In this document: positions 1 through 9,516 of the stretch, one piece after another
Layout: every line of letters starts with the position of its first letter
Position numbering within the stretch: the stretch's first letter is position 1
Source of the DNA: JBFXJF01 sp050175155
Lineage (GTDB): Bacteria; Bacillota; Bacilli; Tepidibacillales; Tepidibacillaceae
DNA length: 64,000 nucleotides
Assembly (NCBI GenBank): GCA_050175155.1
Contig: JBFXJF010000002.1
Location: forward strand, 1 to 64,000
Direction: 5' to 3'
Notes under the pieces: model-generated
What the model saw: only the letters and a program-made list of their open reading frames with translations
Told to the model about the DNA's origin: nothing
Databases searched by the model: none
Translations under genes and position numbers: made by a program

Positions 1-36
1 GAGTGCGTGGTATTGATAGAGAGAACGGATAAATAA
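1..36 (+). CDS. 3' end of an rlmD/rumA-like 23S rRNA m5U methyltransferase gene (partial)
   Basis: The first 12 codons read ECVVLIERTDK and then TAA. Proteins of the RlmD/RumA family characteristically end in H(V/I)E(C/T)VVLL plus a few residues, so I read this as the end of a gene that begins left of the window. The enzyme would methylate a uridine of 23S rRNA. Only the tail is visible, so the call rests on that terminal motif and on recurrence of similar tails at about 13.35, 18.14, 34.83 and 56.4 kb. Confidence 0.5.
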   Translation, partial: ECVVLIERTDK

Positions 37-103
37 GTGCTTTAAGAACCACTGGGGAAAAGGCAGGAACAGTCCCAATAGAATGGCAAAAAAAGCACTT
101 ATT
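32..103. repeat. Stem-loop with 12-bp perfect inverted repeat
   Basis: AATAAGTGCTTT (32-43) is exactly complementary to AAAGCACTTATT (92-103), with 48 bases between. It overlaps the end of the rumA-like frame and ends 40 bases before the hsdM start. It could be a REP/MITE-like element or a transcription terminator; there is no clear T tract. Confidence 0.5.
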
Positions 104-143
104 AGATTATTAAATTAGATGAAAGACAATGGGAGGAACTATA

Positions 144-1595
144 ATGATTAAGGGTGAATTGAGAAGCAAGGTAGATAAAATATGGGAGATATTCTGGACT
201 GGTGGTATAACCAATCCGTTAACGGTTATTGAACAGTTTACCTATCTTTTATTTATAAAGGGACTAGATGAAAAACAAACGGATTTGGAAAGAAACGCTG
301 AGTTTATAGGCATTGAAGTTAAGAAAATCTTTGGTAATGAACAACAAAATCTGAGATGGCAGAAGTTTAAGCAATTGAGTGCTTCTGATATGTATGAAAC
401 CGTATCCAGAAAGGTATTTCCATTTATTAAAACTATGCATAGTGATAAGGATTCAGCATTTACCAAATATATGGACGATGCCATATTTATGATTCCCACA
501 CCACAAATGCTTGAGAAGATCATTACTAATATCGATTTATTGCCATTATCAGATGGTGATACAAAAGGTGATTTATATGAGTATTTACTGTCTAAAGTAG
601 CTACGGCAGGTACCAATGGCCAGTTTAGAACCCCAAGACATATTATAAAAATGATGGTGGAATTAATGCAGCCAACACCAACGGATATTATTGTTGACCC
701 TGCAGCGGGATCAGCCGGTTTCTTAGTGGAAGCAGGGGAATATCTAAAAAGAAATAATGAAGATTTATTTGCCATTAAAGAATTAAAAGATCACTATAAT
801 AATGACATGTTCTTTGGTAATGATATGGACAGAACCATGCTTCGTATTGGTGCCATGAACATGATGCTTCATGGTGTAGAAAAACCGAATATTGAATATA
901 GAGACTCTTTGTCTGAAAAGAACATTGATGAAGAAAAGTATACATTAGTGCTTACTAATCCGCCATTTAAAGGATCACTTGATTATGAGAGTGTTGCAGC
1001 AGATTTACTTAAAATCACTAAAACTAAAAAGACAGAGCTGCTTTTCTTAGCCTTATTTTTTAGAACCCTAAAAAAAGGCGGTCGTTGTGCATCAATCGTG
1101 CCAGATGGTGTACTTTTTGGTAGTTCTAATGCACATAAGTCCATTAGAAAAGATATTATTGAGAACCATCACTTGCATGGCATTATTTCAATGCCTAGTG
1201 GTGTGTTTAAGCCTTATGCAGGGGTATCTACGGCTATTATGATTTTCACAAAGACAGGTGCAGGTGGAACAGATAACGTATGGTTCTATGATATGCAAGC
1301 AGATGGATTATCGCTAGATGATAAGCGCCAACCGGTGGATGCCAATGATATCCCTGATATTATTAGTCGTTATCATAATCTTGAAAATGAAAAGGATAGA
1401 AAGCGTACAGAAAAATCTTTCTTTGTGTCTAAAGAAGAAATTGTAAAGAATGATTATGACTTATCTATCAATAGATATAAAGAGATAGAATATGATGAAG
1501 TGGAGTATGAAGCATCAAAGGTAATTATTCAGAGAATAAAGGAATTGGAACAACAGATTCTTGATGGTCTAAATGACATTGAGAGGATGGTGTAG
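144..1595 (+). CDS. hsdM: Type I restriction-modification methyltransferase subunit HsdM
   Basis: This is the N6-adenine DNA methyltransferase subunit of a type I restriction-modification enzyme. It has an N-terminal helical HsdM_N region, the S-adenosylmethionine motif DPAAGSAGF near residue 190 and the catalytic motif NPPF near residue 275, so the active site looks intact. The length of 483 residues is normal. I chose the ATG at 144 because GGGAGG sits seven bases upstream; the in-frame ATG at 129 has no ribosome site and would include that site in its coding sequence. It is the first gene of a cluster with hsdS two bases downstream and hsdR after two inserted genes. With HsdS it should modify host DNA and so protect it from HsdR. 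Confidence 0.95.
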   Translation: MIKGELRSKVDKIWEIFWTGGITNPLTVIEQFTYLLFIKGLDEKQTDLERNAEFIGIEVKKIFGNEQQNLRWQKFKQLSASDMYETVSRKVFPFIKTMHSDKDSAFTKYMDDAIFMIPTPQMLEKIITNIDLLPLSDGDTKGDLYEYLLSKVATAGTNGQFRTPRHIIKMMVELMQPTPTDIIVDPAAGSAGFLVEAGEYLKRNNEDLFAIKELKDHYNNDMFFGNDMDRTMLRIGAMNMMLHGVEKPNIEYRDSLSEKNIDEEKYTLVLTNPPFKGSLDYESVAADLLKITKTKKTELLFLALFFRTLKKGGRCASIVPDGVLFGSSNAHKSIRKDIIENHHLHGIISMPSGVFKPYAGVSTAIMIFTKTGAGGTDNVWFYDMQADGLSLDDKRQPVDANDIPDIISRYHNLENEKDRKRTEKSFFVSKEEIVKNDYDLSINRYKEIEYDEVEYEASKVIIQRIKELEQQILDGLNDIERMV

Positions 1596-1597
1596 GA

Positions 1598-2821
1598 ATG
1601 GATATTAAAGCTATAGCAAAACAGAATAATTGGAAAGTTGAAAAGCTTGATAAAGTTACCTTTTTTCAAGAAGGACCTGGTGTAAGGGAACATCAGTACA
1701 CAACAAATGGAGTAAAGCTTCTTAATGTTGCAAATCTATTTGAAGGTCAACTGGATTTATCAAGATCAGAAAGGTTTATTTCTGAAGAAGAAGCGTATGG
1801 GAAATATAGTCATTTTCTTGTTGATGAAGGAGACTTGATTATTGCTTGTTCAGGAATACAAGTTGATTACTTCCATAAGAAAATGGGGTTTGCCAAAAAG
1901 GAACATTTACCATTATGCATGAATACGAGTACCATGAGGTTTAAGACACTTAATGAAAAAGTACTTAATATAGAATATTTGGCTTACTTTTTAAAAACGG
2001 ATTTTTTTAAGAAACAAATACAAAAGTTAATAACAGGTTCTGCTCAGCTTAATTTTGGACCTAGTCATATTAAAAAAATTGATATTCTTACTCCACCGCT
2101 AGAAACCCAAAAGAAAATCGTTGAAGTTTTGGACAAGGCTCAGGGGCTTATTGATGCAAGAAAAGAGCAAATTAAGTTGATGGATGAGTTGATTCAGTCG
2201 GTGTTTTATGAGATGTTTGGTGATATTTCATGTAATACAGAATTTAATGTTAAGTGCTTACAAGATTTTTCAAGGATTGGTTCTAGTAAGCGGATATATG
2301 CTAAGGAATATGTAAGCAGTGGTATACCATTTTATAGAAGTAAGGAAATTCGTGAACTCGGGACTGGTAAGAAACCATCCGTAGAATTGTATATTACAGA
2401 GGATAAATATAAAGAGATTAAGAGCAAATACGATGTACCTCAAAAAGGGGATATCTTAATTGCAGCTATAGGTGCTACGATTGGTTATAGATGGATTGTT
2501 GAGAACAATGAGCCATTTTACTACAAGGATGGTAATCTTATTTTAATCTCTGAAATCGAAAACATGGATTCGTTGTACATGAATTATGCTTTAGAAGTTC
2601 TTATTGATGACTTTAGGAATACAAGTGTATCTGGAAGTGCTCAAATGGCGTTGACAATTGAAAAGTTGAAAATTATGACAATGGTTTGCCCGCCATTGGA
2701 GTTACAATCCCAATTTGGTAATTTTGTTCAAAGTGTTGATAAATTGAAATCTAAAGTGCATAACTCACTAGATGAAGTTCAAATACTATACGATTCAATG
2801 ATGCACAAGTACTTCGAATAA
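1598..2821 (+). CDS. hsdS: Type I restriction-modification specificity subunit HsdS
   Basis: The DNA-recognition subunit has 407 residues and two target-recognition domains, roughly residues 15-165 and 220-370. Each is followed by a conserved helical region beginning PPLE(T/L)Q (PPLETQKKIVEVLDKAQ and PPLELQSQF), the usual two-half architecture that fixes a bipartite DNA target. It starts two bases after the hsdM stop, so the two are probably translationally coupled. The recognition domains are the most variable part of such systems and the target sequence cannot be read from the protein by eye. No truncation is seen. Confidence 0.93.
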   Translation: MDIKAIAKQNNWKVEKLDKVTFFQEGPGVREHQYTTNGVKLLNVANLFEGQLDLSRSERFISEEEAYGKYSHFLVDEGDLIIACSGIQVDYFHKKMGFAKKEHLPLCMNTSTMRFKTLNEKVLNIEYLAYFLKTDFFKKQIQKLITGSAQLNFGPSHIKKIDILTPPLETQKKIVEVLDKAQGLIDARKEQIKLMDELIQSVFYEMFGDISCNTEFNVKCLQDFSRIGSSKRIYAKEYVSSGIPFYRSKEIRELGTGKKPSVELYITEDKYKEIKSKYDVPQKGDILIAAIGATIGYRWIVENNEPFYYKDGNLILISEIENMDSLYMNYALEVLIDDFRNTSVSGSAQMALTIEKLKIMTMVCPPLELQSQFGNFVQSVDKLKSKVHNSLDEVQILYDSMMHKYFE

Positions 2822-2895
2822 GTATATGTTTTTTACGATTACTAGTAAGTAATCATTATTCAAAAATTTTATTTCTAAAATGGGGGTGAGAAAAT

Positions 2896-5298
2896 ATGTC
2901 GAAGCTATATTCTGATTGGCTAAAAATTGATCTTCATATTCATACTGATTTTAGCAGGAAGACAAAAAAAAATGACTACAAGGGTGTTTTTTCTGTTGAT
3001 GTCTTGCAGAACAAGCTAAAAGAACAAGATGTTTCGATATTTTCGTTAACTGATCACAATATTATTAACCTTGATGCTTACAAAGAATATTACGAGAAAT
3101 TCAATAGTGATACGGATCCTTTACTTCTTGTGGGAGTGGAACTAGATATTTTAGGAAGTTCAACAACTTATCATTCGCTTCTCATATTCAACTGTAATGA
3201 TTACGATGGTGTTAAAGCTATTCATGATAACCTTGAATCAAAATATGCTGAAAAAGGTTGCGATAGGCTTGAAAGAAAGCTGACTTTTGATGATATTATT
3301 TTTGTTTTTGATGACTTGGACTTTTTCTTTATACCACATGCAGGAAATACTTCAAGTATAATTAATGGTTATAAGGATGATATTGCAGCTGCGCAGAAGA
3401 TGCTAATTTTACTTCAAAGTCCTATGGAAAAGGTACAGGAGAAAAGAAGGCAAATATACAATGAGCATTTTGATGTAAGGTTATCTGAAGCCTTTCGACA
3501 TAAGGAGGATTTTGCGTATTTGGAATTCTCAGATAACCATAATATCGAGAAGTATCCATGCCGTCATATGGGGGATCAAGGAGATCATGAGTTTTATTAT
3601 GTTAAAGGAAGTAAGAATTATGAGACTCTTCGAATTTCTTTCATTGATCCAAAATCCCGTATAAAAAACACTCAAGAATTACTGGAGATAAAAATATCAA
3701 GGGATTATTTGAGAGCACTTAAAATTAAGGGCAATAATCTTTTAATAGATAATAATTTGAATTTTAGCCCACACTTAAATGTTATTATTGGGGGACGTTC
3801 AAGTGGCAAGAGTTTAATGATGGATATTCTAAAACGATCTATCGACGTATTGGAGTCAGAAGATAAGTATAATGCAGCTGTTGAGGGCTCTACGATTACA
3901 GTAATCTCAAGTTTAGACGCTATGCCTAAATTAGTGACACATTTAAATACTGATATTTTACAGATCAATCAAGGTGCAATTGCCAATTATTTTGAGAAAA
4001 ATGAGCTGTCAAGTTTAGCCAGAAAGTCGGGTAAGTTTGAAGAATACCAGATTGCAAAAGCAAAATTTAATGAAATTCAGAGTGAATTAGATAAAAGGAT
4101 TTCTGATTTACATAAAATCTATGAAGACATTTATGAGAAAAAGGCTGATCAGGCAATCATTTTGCACAATCATACAATAGACAAGTTGTTAAATTCAGAG
4201 TATCACTTAAAGATGAACAAGGATAGGTTGATAGAATTGACTTTTGCTTCTGAAAAATTTGATGAGACAATCAAAGTAGTTGAAGATATTGAAGCATTAA
4301 TTTCAAAGGTGAAAAAGGCATCAACTATTGATATCGAAGAAACTGAAGATGCAATAATTGAAGGATTTGTAAGTTTGCTTTTAACACTAAAACATAGACA
4401 AAAGGATAAGAAACTATTGCATGAATATATGACAAAATTTATTGAAGACGCACATAATATCGTGACAAGTGCGAATGACAAACTAAATATCGCCGGGAAA
4501 GAAAAGGCTTTAGCAGAAAAGAGTAAGCAAGAGATTATAAAGAAATGTAAGGTGCATTTTAATGCATTCGTTCAACTGAATATTTGTGTAAAGAGTATAT
4601 TGTCATTGAAGTTAAATCATACAGAAACAATCGATTTAGATGAGGATAGTAAACTTTGTATAGAGCTTCAGCCAGAAAAGGAAATTAAGGAAAGTATACT
4701 TGATGGCATTAAGGATTATAGCAAGGATGACTTATACCATTCACTTGTTGGACTTTTGTATAACGAAACGAGCCTTAAAAACTATGGAGATAATACTGCT
4801 GATAATTTTGGTAAAAAGCTTAAGAGTCAAATAAAGGCATTAGCAAGTTGCTTTGATAAACTCACTGACTATTTGGAATATCAGGATGGAACTACATCTA
4901 AAAGTAATAGTCCTGGTTATAATTCGGAAATGTATTTAAAAGTAGTTTTGAATAATCCTAAATGTGGCTTAGTTATTATTGATCAACCTGAGGATAACCT
5001 TGGAAATAAGTTTATCTCTGATCAATTAGTTGAATTGATTAGAAAGATAAAGTTTAAGAAGCAAATTATTCTAATAACACATAACCCAGCAATTGTTGTT
5101 TATGGAGATGCAGAATCCATTATCATTGCAGAAAATCTTGATAATAGAATTTCATATAAGCAAGTGAAACTTGAAGATATTGAGTCACAGAAAAGAATAT
5201 GTGAAACTTTGGATGGTGGAGAATATATATTTGATAATCGATCAAGAAAATACAATATACAACGATTATTACAGGAGGCTGGGAATGGAAAGAACTAA
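2896..5298 (+). CDS. PHP-domain/AAA ATPase of TrlF type inside the hsd operon
   Basis: An 800-residue protein. The N-terminus carries PHP-phosphoesterase motifs (DLHIHTDFS near residue 12, TDHN near 53, HAG near 151). An ATPase follows with Walker A GGRSSGKS near residue 300, a long helical/coiled-coil middle (about 370-560), Walker B LVIIDQPED near 692 and ITHNP near 728. The split ATPase with a coiled-coil insert resembles SMC/RecF-like ATPases, and the combination with a PHP domain matches the family NCBI names TrlF-like. The ATG at 2896 follows GGGGGTGAG. It lies between hsdS and hsdR, so an accessory antiphage role is likely but inferred; the substrate of the phosphoesterase is unknown. 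Confidence 0.8.
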   Translation: MSKLYSDWLKIDLHIHTDFSRKTKKNDYKGVFSVDVLQNKLKEQDVSIFSLTDHNIINLDAYKEYYEKFNSDTDPLLLVGVELDILGSSTTYHSLLIFNCNDYDGVKAIHDNLESKYAEKGCDRLERKLTFDDIIFVFDDLDFFFIPHAGNTSSIINGYKDDIAAAQKMLILLQSPMEKVQEKRRQIYNEHFDVRLSEAFRHKEDFAYLEFSDNHNIEKYPCRHMGDQGDHEFYYVKGSKNYETLRISFIDPKSRIKNTQELLEIKISRDYLRALKIKGNNLLIDNNLNFSPHLNVIIGGRSSGKSLMMDILKRSIDVLESEDKYNAAVEGSTITVISSLDAMPKLVTHLNTDILQINQGAIANYFEKNELSSLARKSGKFEEYQIAKAKFNEIQSELDKRISDLHKIYEDIYEKKADQAIILHNHTIDKLLNSEYHLKMNKDRLIELTFASEKFDETIKVVEDIEALISKVKKASTIDIEETEDAIIEGFVSLLLTLKHRQKDKKLLHEYMTKFIEDAHNIVTSANDKLNIAGKEKALAEKSKQEIIKKCKVHFNAFVQLNICVKSILSLKLNHTETIDLDEDSKLCIELQPEKEIKESILDGIKDYSKDDLYHSLVGLLYNETSLKNYGDNTADNFGKKLKSQIKALASCFDKLTDYLEYQDGTTSKSNSPGYNSEMYLKVVLNNPKCGLVIIDQPEDNLGNKFISDQLVELIRKIKFKKQIILITHNPAIVVYGDAESIIIAENLDNRISYKQVKLEDIESQKRICETLDGGEYIFDNRSRKYNIQRLLQEAGNGKN

Positions 5299-5581
5299 AC
5301 TTACTGGACGATATAATTCTGATGAAAATAAAATTGTTTTCAATTTTGAGGAAGGGAATTCACTAGAATTAAATACTGAAAATGATATTGATTTTACAGA
5401 CCTTGTTAAGCAACTTACTTTTCTCATAAATACTGAAAAAGAAATTTCTATTGCATTGGATGAGCCTGAAGAACTAAAGTTAAAATTGATATATGAGACG
5501 ATAACAGAGATAATTGAAGCATATAATTTAAATGTGACAGGATTTAAGACTGCACAAAATCTTAGTACGAATGAAAACTAA
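5285..5581 (+). CDS. Small acidic protein coupled to the PHP-ATPase
   Basis: A 98-residue protein that I do not recognise. The start at 5285 is set by AGGAGG seven bases upstream, and it overlaps the end of the PHP-ATPase gene by 14 bases, so translation is probably coupled. It has an N-terminal beta-rich part (ERTKLTGRYNSDENKIVFNF) and a helical acidic C-terminus, with no membrane segment. By position it is likely a partner or regulator of the ATPase upstream; no function is assigned. Confidence 0.7.
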   Translation: MERTKLTGRYNSDENKIVFNFEEGNSLELNTENDIDFTDLVKQLTFLINTEKEISIALDEPEELKLKLIYETITEIIEAYNLNVTGFKTAQNLSTNEN

Positions 5582-5624
5582 AGAGTCATAAATTCAGCAA
5601 ATGTTAATCAAAAGGGGGAATACC

Positions 5625-8600
5625 ATGTGTTACAACTTTGATTTCCTAAAAAAAGAAGAGAAGTATAAGGACTTTACATACGCCTGTATTGAAGCTGAAA
5701 AAAGCTTGGTGGTTTCCTATGCTAGTACAGCGATTCTTGCACGTAGAGCCTTAGAACTGGCTGTAAAGTGGGTGTTTAGTTATGACCATGAGCTAGATGC
5801 GCCTTATCAAGATAACCTAGCTTCTTTAATACATGATTATCGGTTCAAGGGCATTATTGATACCAAACTTTTTCCAATGATTACATACATTCAAAAGCTT
5901 GGTAATAAAGCAGTTCATTCAGCAACGCCAATTTTAAGAGATCAAGCTGTGTTAGCCCTTCGCAATCTATTCGAATTTATTTCTTGGATTGATTATTGTT
6001 ATTCTGATGAATACGAAGAGATTACTTTTGATGAAGGTCTACTTGGGGATAATGAAAAAGAAAGAAAATCCAGAGATGAACTGAAAGACTTATATGAGCG
6101 TCTTGGTTCAAAAGACCGTAAACTTGAAGAAATCATAAAAGAAAATGAAACACTAAGACGTGAAAATGCGGCGAAACGTGTTGATAACAAGAAAAATCGT
6201 GATTTCAAGGTCGATGAAATTTCTGAATTCAAAACCCGAAAAATGTACATCGATCTTGAGATTGAATTAAGTGGTTGGATTATCGGTAAAGACTGCCTTG
6301 AAGAAGTTGAAGTGGATGGTATGCCTAATCAAGCAGGAATTGGTTTTGTAGATTATGTTCTTTATGCAGATAATGGCAAGCCACTGGCTGTAATTGAAGC
6401 AAAGAAAACCACTGTGAATCCTAGAATGGGTCAGATTCAAGCACAGCGTTATGCAGACTGTTTAGAAAAAGAACATAACTTTAGACCGATGATATTTTAT
6501 ACCAATGGCTTTGAGTATTATTTATGGGATGACCGCAGTTATCCAGAGCGTTTGGTATCGGGTATATACACTAAAGAAGAACTTGAGTGGCTTCATTTCA
6601 AGAGACAAAATAAAGCATCATTAAAAGATCCTGTAATTAATGACGCCATCACTAATCGACATTATCAAAAGATGGCGATTACAGCGGTTTGCGATACTTT
6701 GGATAAGGGTAATCGTAAGGCTCTTCTTGTGATGGCAACAGGTTCCGGTAAGACTAGAACGGCTATATCCATTGTGGATGTATTAATTAAAAGAGGCTGG
6801 ATTAAAAATATTCTTTTCCTTGCAGATCGTACGGCTTTAGTTAAGCAAGCTAAGAAAAACTTTAAGGCATTATTACCTGAGCTTTCTCTTTGTAATTTAC
6901 TTGACAGTAAAGACAATCCAGAAAGCAGAATGATTTTTTCAACCTATCCAACCATGATGAACTCTATTGATGATGTAAAGAATAAAAGAGATCAAAAGCT
7001 CTTTACTAGTGGGCATTTTGACCTCATTATTATTGATGAAAGTCACCGAAGTATTTATAAGAAGTATCAGGATATTTTTAATTACTTTGATGCTATTTTA
7101 TTAGGATTAACAGCAACGCCTAAAAGTGATCTTGATAAAAATACCTATACTATTTTTGAACTTGAAAACAATGTGCCAACCTATGCCTATGAGTTAGGGG
7201 AAGCCATAGAAGATGAGTATTTGGTGCCTTATCATACCATTGAAACAAAGATGAAATTTCTAGAACAAGGTATTCATTACGATGACCTCACAGAAGAAGA
7301 AAAAGAACAGTTTGAAGAAACATTTGACGATGATGTTAAAGACATCAGTGGTGAAGCATTAAACTCATTCCTATTTAATGACAATACCATCGATACGGTT
7401 ATACAAGAGTTGATGGAAAAAGGACTTAAAGTTGAAGGTGGGGATAAGTTAGGGAAGACCATTATCTTTGCTAAGAATAAGAAACATGCAGATTTTATTG
7501 TGAAGCGCTTTAATGCACTCTATCCAGAGTATAAAGGTGATTTTGCAAAACCGGTTTATACAGGTATTAATTATGTGGAAAGCACCATGGATGATTTTGA
7601 AGTAAAAAACAAATTGCCTCAGATCGCTGTATCTGTGGATATGCTGGATACTGGGATTGATATTCCTGAAATTCTTAATCTTGTTTTCTTCAAGAAGGTG
7701 CGTTCAAAGACTAAGTTTTGGCAAATGATTGGTCGTGGAACCAGACTATGCGAAGATTTGTATGGTGTTGGAATAGATAAAGAAAGCTTTAGAATCTTTG
7801 ATTACTGTGGTAACTTTGAATTCTTTAGAACCAATAAAAATGGTAAAGAAGCCAAAATGATGAAGTCACTAACGGAAAACCTTTTCAATATTCGTATAGG
7901 CATTATTAAAGAGCTTCAAAACTTGGATTATCAGATGGATGAATATATTGCTCACAGACATTCTTTGATAGAAGGTATATTGAAAGAAATTAGAGCTATT
8001 GACGAAAGTAAATTCAATGCTAGGATGAAGCTTCAATTTCTTCATAAATTTAATCAGGAGAGTGCTTTTGAAAGTTTATGCGATGCAGATATCAGGGAAC
8101 TGGAAGATCATGTTGCACAACTAGTACCTGCTATTGATGATGATGAATTGGCGAAGCGTTTTGATTATTTGATGTATACCATTGAATATGCGGATCTTAA
8201 AAGAATACCTGCTTCAAAACCTAAAAATCGTGTGGTTATCACTGCTGAGAAACTAACTTTTAAGGGCAGTATTGAAAGGGTTAAAAAACAAGAAGCGTTG
8301 ATTTATAAAGTTCAGACTAATGAACATTGGGAAGAAGCAGACATCTTTGATCATGAAGTAGTTCGTAAGGCATTTAGAGAATTGATTAAATTTTTAGACA
8401 GCAAATCAGGTGAGATCTATTATACCAATTTCACGGATGAAATTATGGAATCAAAAGAAGGTAAGGGCGATTTCTCTGTGAATGACATGCAAAGCTACCG
8501 TAAAAAGGTGAATAAGTATTTAATGGAACATCAAAATGATTTGGTCATCTATAAGCTACGCAACAATAATCCTTTAACGGAAAAAGATATTAAATATCTA

Positions 8601-8948
8601 GAAAAAGTATTATGGCAAGAGTTGGGAACAAAAGATGACTATGTCAAAGAGTTTGGTGATGAACCACTTCTTAAACTGGTGAGTAAAATTGTAGGTTTAG
8701 ACCCTCAAGCAGCCAATGAAGTTTTTTCAGAGTTTTTATCTGACGAAAGCCTTAATATAAATCAAATGGAATTTGTGAAGTTGGTGGTCAATTATATGAT
8801 CAAAAACGGCAGTTTAGATAAGCACGTACTTAACGAACATCCCTTCAATAAGCGTGGTAATGTGATGCATTTATTTGATGGGAAACTTGATGTAGCAAAG
8901 CGTGTTATTGGTGTTATAGATCAGATTAATGGTAGATTAAGTGTTTAG
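5625..8948 (+). CDS. hsdR: Type I restriction endonuclease subunit HsdR
   Basis: The motor and nuclease subunit, 1107 residues. The N-terminus (about 1-125) resembles DUF4145. A short coiled coil follows (about 150-185), then an HSDR_N nuclease with the PD-(D/E)xK residues (VDYVLY and VIEAKK near 256). The superfamily 2 helicase has ATGSGKT near 371, DESH near 472, LTATP and IGRGTRL, followed by an EcoEI_R_C-type C-terminus. The start at 5625 is preceded by AAGGGGG; the in-frame ATG at 5601 lacks a ribosome site. All catalytic motifs are present, so the enzyme should translocate and cut unmodified DNA together with HsdM and HsdS. Confidence 0.95.
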   Translation: MCYNFDFLKKEEKYKDFTYACIEAEKSLVVSYASTAILARRALELAVKWVFSYDHELDAPYQDNLASLIHDYRFKGIIDTKLFPMITYIQKLGNKAVHSATPILRDQAVLALRNLFEFISWIDYCYSDEYEEITFDEGLLGDNEKERKSRDELKDLYERLGSKDRKLEEIIKENETLRRENAAKRVDNKKNRDFKVDEISEFKTRKMYIDLEIELSGWIIGKDCLEEVEVDGMPNQAGIGFVDYVLYADNGKPLAVIEAKKTTVNPRMGQIQAQRYADCLEKEHNFRPMIFYTNGFEYYLWDDRSYPERLVSGIYTKEELEWLHFKRQNKASLKDPVINDAITNRHYQKMAITAVCDTLDKGNRKALLVMATGSGKTRTAISIVDVLIKRGWIKNILFLADRTALVKQAKKNFKALLPELSLCNLLDSKDNPESRMIFSTYPTMMNSIDDVKNKRDQKLFTSGHFDLIIIDESHRSIYKKYQDIFNYFDAILLGLTATPKSDLDKNTYTIFELENNVPTYAYELGEAIEDEYLVPYHTIETKMKFLEQGIHYDDLTEEEKEQFEETFDDDVKDISGEALNSFLFNDNTIDTVIQELMEKGLKVEGGDKLGKTIIFAKNKKHADFIVKRFNALYPEYKGDFAKPVYTGINYVESTMDDFEVKNKLPQIAVSVDMLDTGIDIPEILNLVFFKKVRSKTKFWQMIGRGTRLCEDLYGVGIDKESFRIFDYCGNFEFFRTNKNGKEAKMMKSLTENLFNIRIGIIKELQNLDYQMDEYIAHRHSLIEGILKEIRAIDESKFNARMKLQFLHKFNQESAFESLCDADIRELEDHVAQLVPAIDDDELAKRFDYLMYTIEYADLKRIPASKPKNRVVITAEKLTFKGSIERVKKQEALIYKVQTNEHWEEADIFDHEVVRKAFRELIKFLDSKSGEIYYTNFTDEIMESKEGKGDFSVNDMQSYRKKVNKYLMEHQNDLVIYKLRNNNPLTEKDIKYLEKVLWQELGTKDDYVKEFGDEPLLKLVSKIVGLDPQAANEVFSEFLSDESLNINQMEFVKLVVNYMIKNGSLDKHVLNEHPFNKRGNVMHLFDGKLDVAKRVIGVIDQINGRLSV

Positions 8949-9167
8949 TAGAATAAAAAAATAAATATTTTCGTCATCCCCTTATTTATTATCGGCTTAT
9001 AGATAGGGGGATTATTTATGTTTTTTTCGTTTTTAAAATTAGAAGGAATTAACATTATTTTTGTCGAAAGCAAAAAAGCATACAAAGTGTATTGCTGCAT
9101 CTAATTTTAGGATAATAGAGGATATGTGTAAGTGTCACGAGAAGAATCCAAGAGGTGAACGTGAATA

Positions 9168-9452
9168 ATGAATGAAAAAAGGGCTGTATATAATGGATAT
9201 AAAGAATACTATATGACAGGATTGGAATTAAAAAATTTCTTTAAAGGTTGCTATGAATGTTTTGGAAGACATCATTCGAAAATCTCAAGTCTTCAGATTG
9301 ATTTTGCTAAAAAATATAAGAAGATTAAAAATGATACCCTGTATAGATTATTTATTAATGATTTATTCTGTGCAATATTTGATAGTGATTCCGATGAAAA
9401 AATATATTTCTTTGGCTATACAAGAGAAAAACCAGAATGGGCGAAGGATTGA
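9168..9452 (+). CDS. Hypothetical protein between hsdR and the GNAT gene
   Basis: A 94-residue protein with GAGGTGA nine bases before the ATG. It is rich in Lys, Tyr and Phe (YKEYYMTGLELKNFF near the start, KIYFFGYTREKPEWAKD at the end) and has no membrane segment or motif I recognise. The 220 bases between hsdR and this gene hold only a weak CCCC/GGGG hairpin followed by T-rich sequence near 8975-9030, possibly the hsd operon terminator. It lies about 65 bases before the GNAT start and could be co-transcribed with it. Confidence 0.55.
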   Translation: MNEKRAVYNGYKEYYMTGLELKNFFKGCYECFGRHHSKISSLQIDFAKKYKKIKNDTLYRLFINDLFCAIFDSDSDEKIYFFGYTREKPEWAKD

Positions 9453-9516
9453 TGAACCCAATCTGAAACACTATGCTAATTATAATATATTTAGAAAGAA
9501 TTTAGGAGGAGTGTGC

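Noticed and set aside
9253..9516. N-terminal extension of the GNAT protein
   Set aside because: The extension overlaps the 94-residue gene in another frame, and AGGAGGAG at 9504-9511 fixes the start at 9517.
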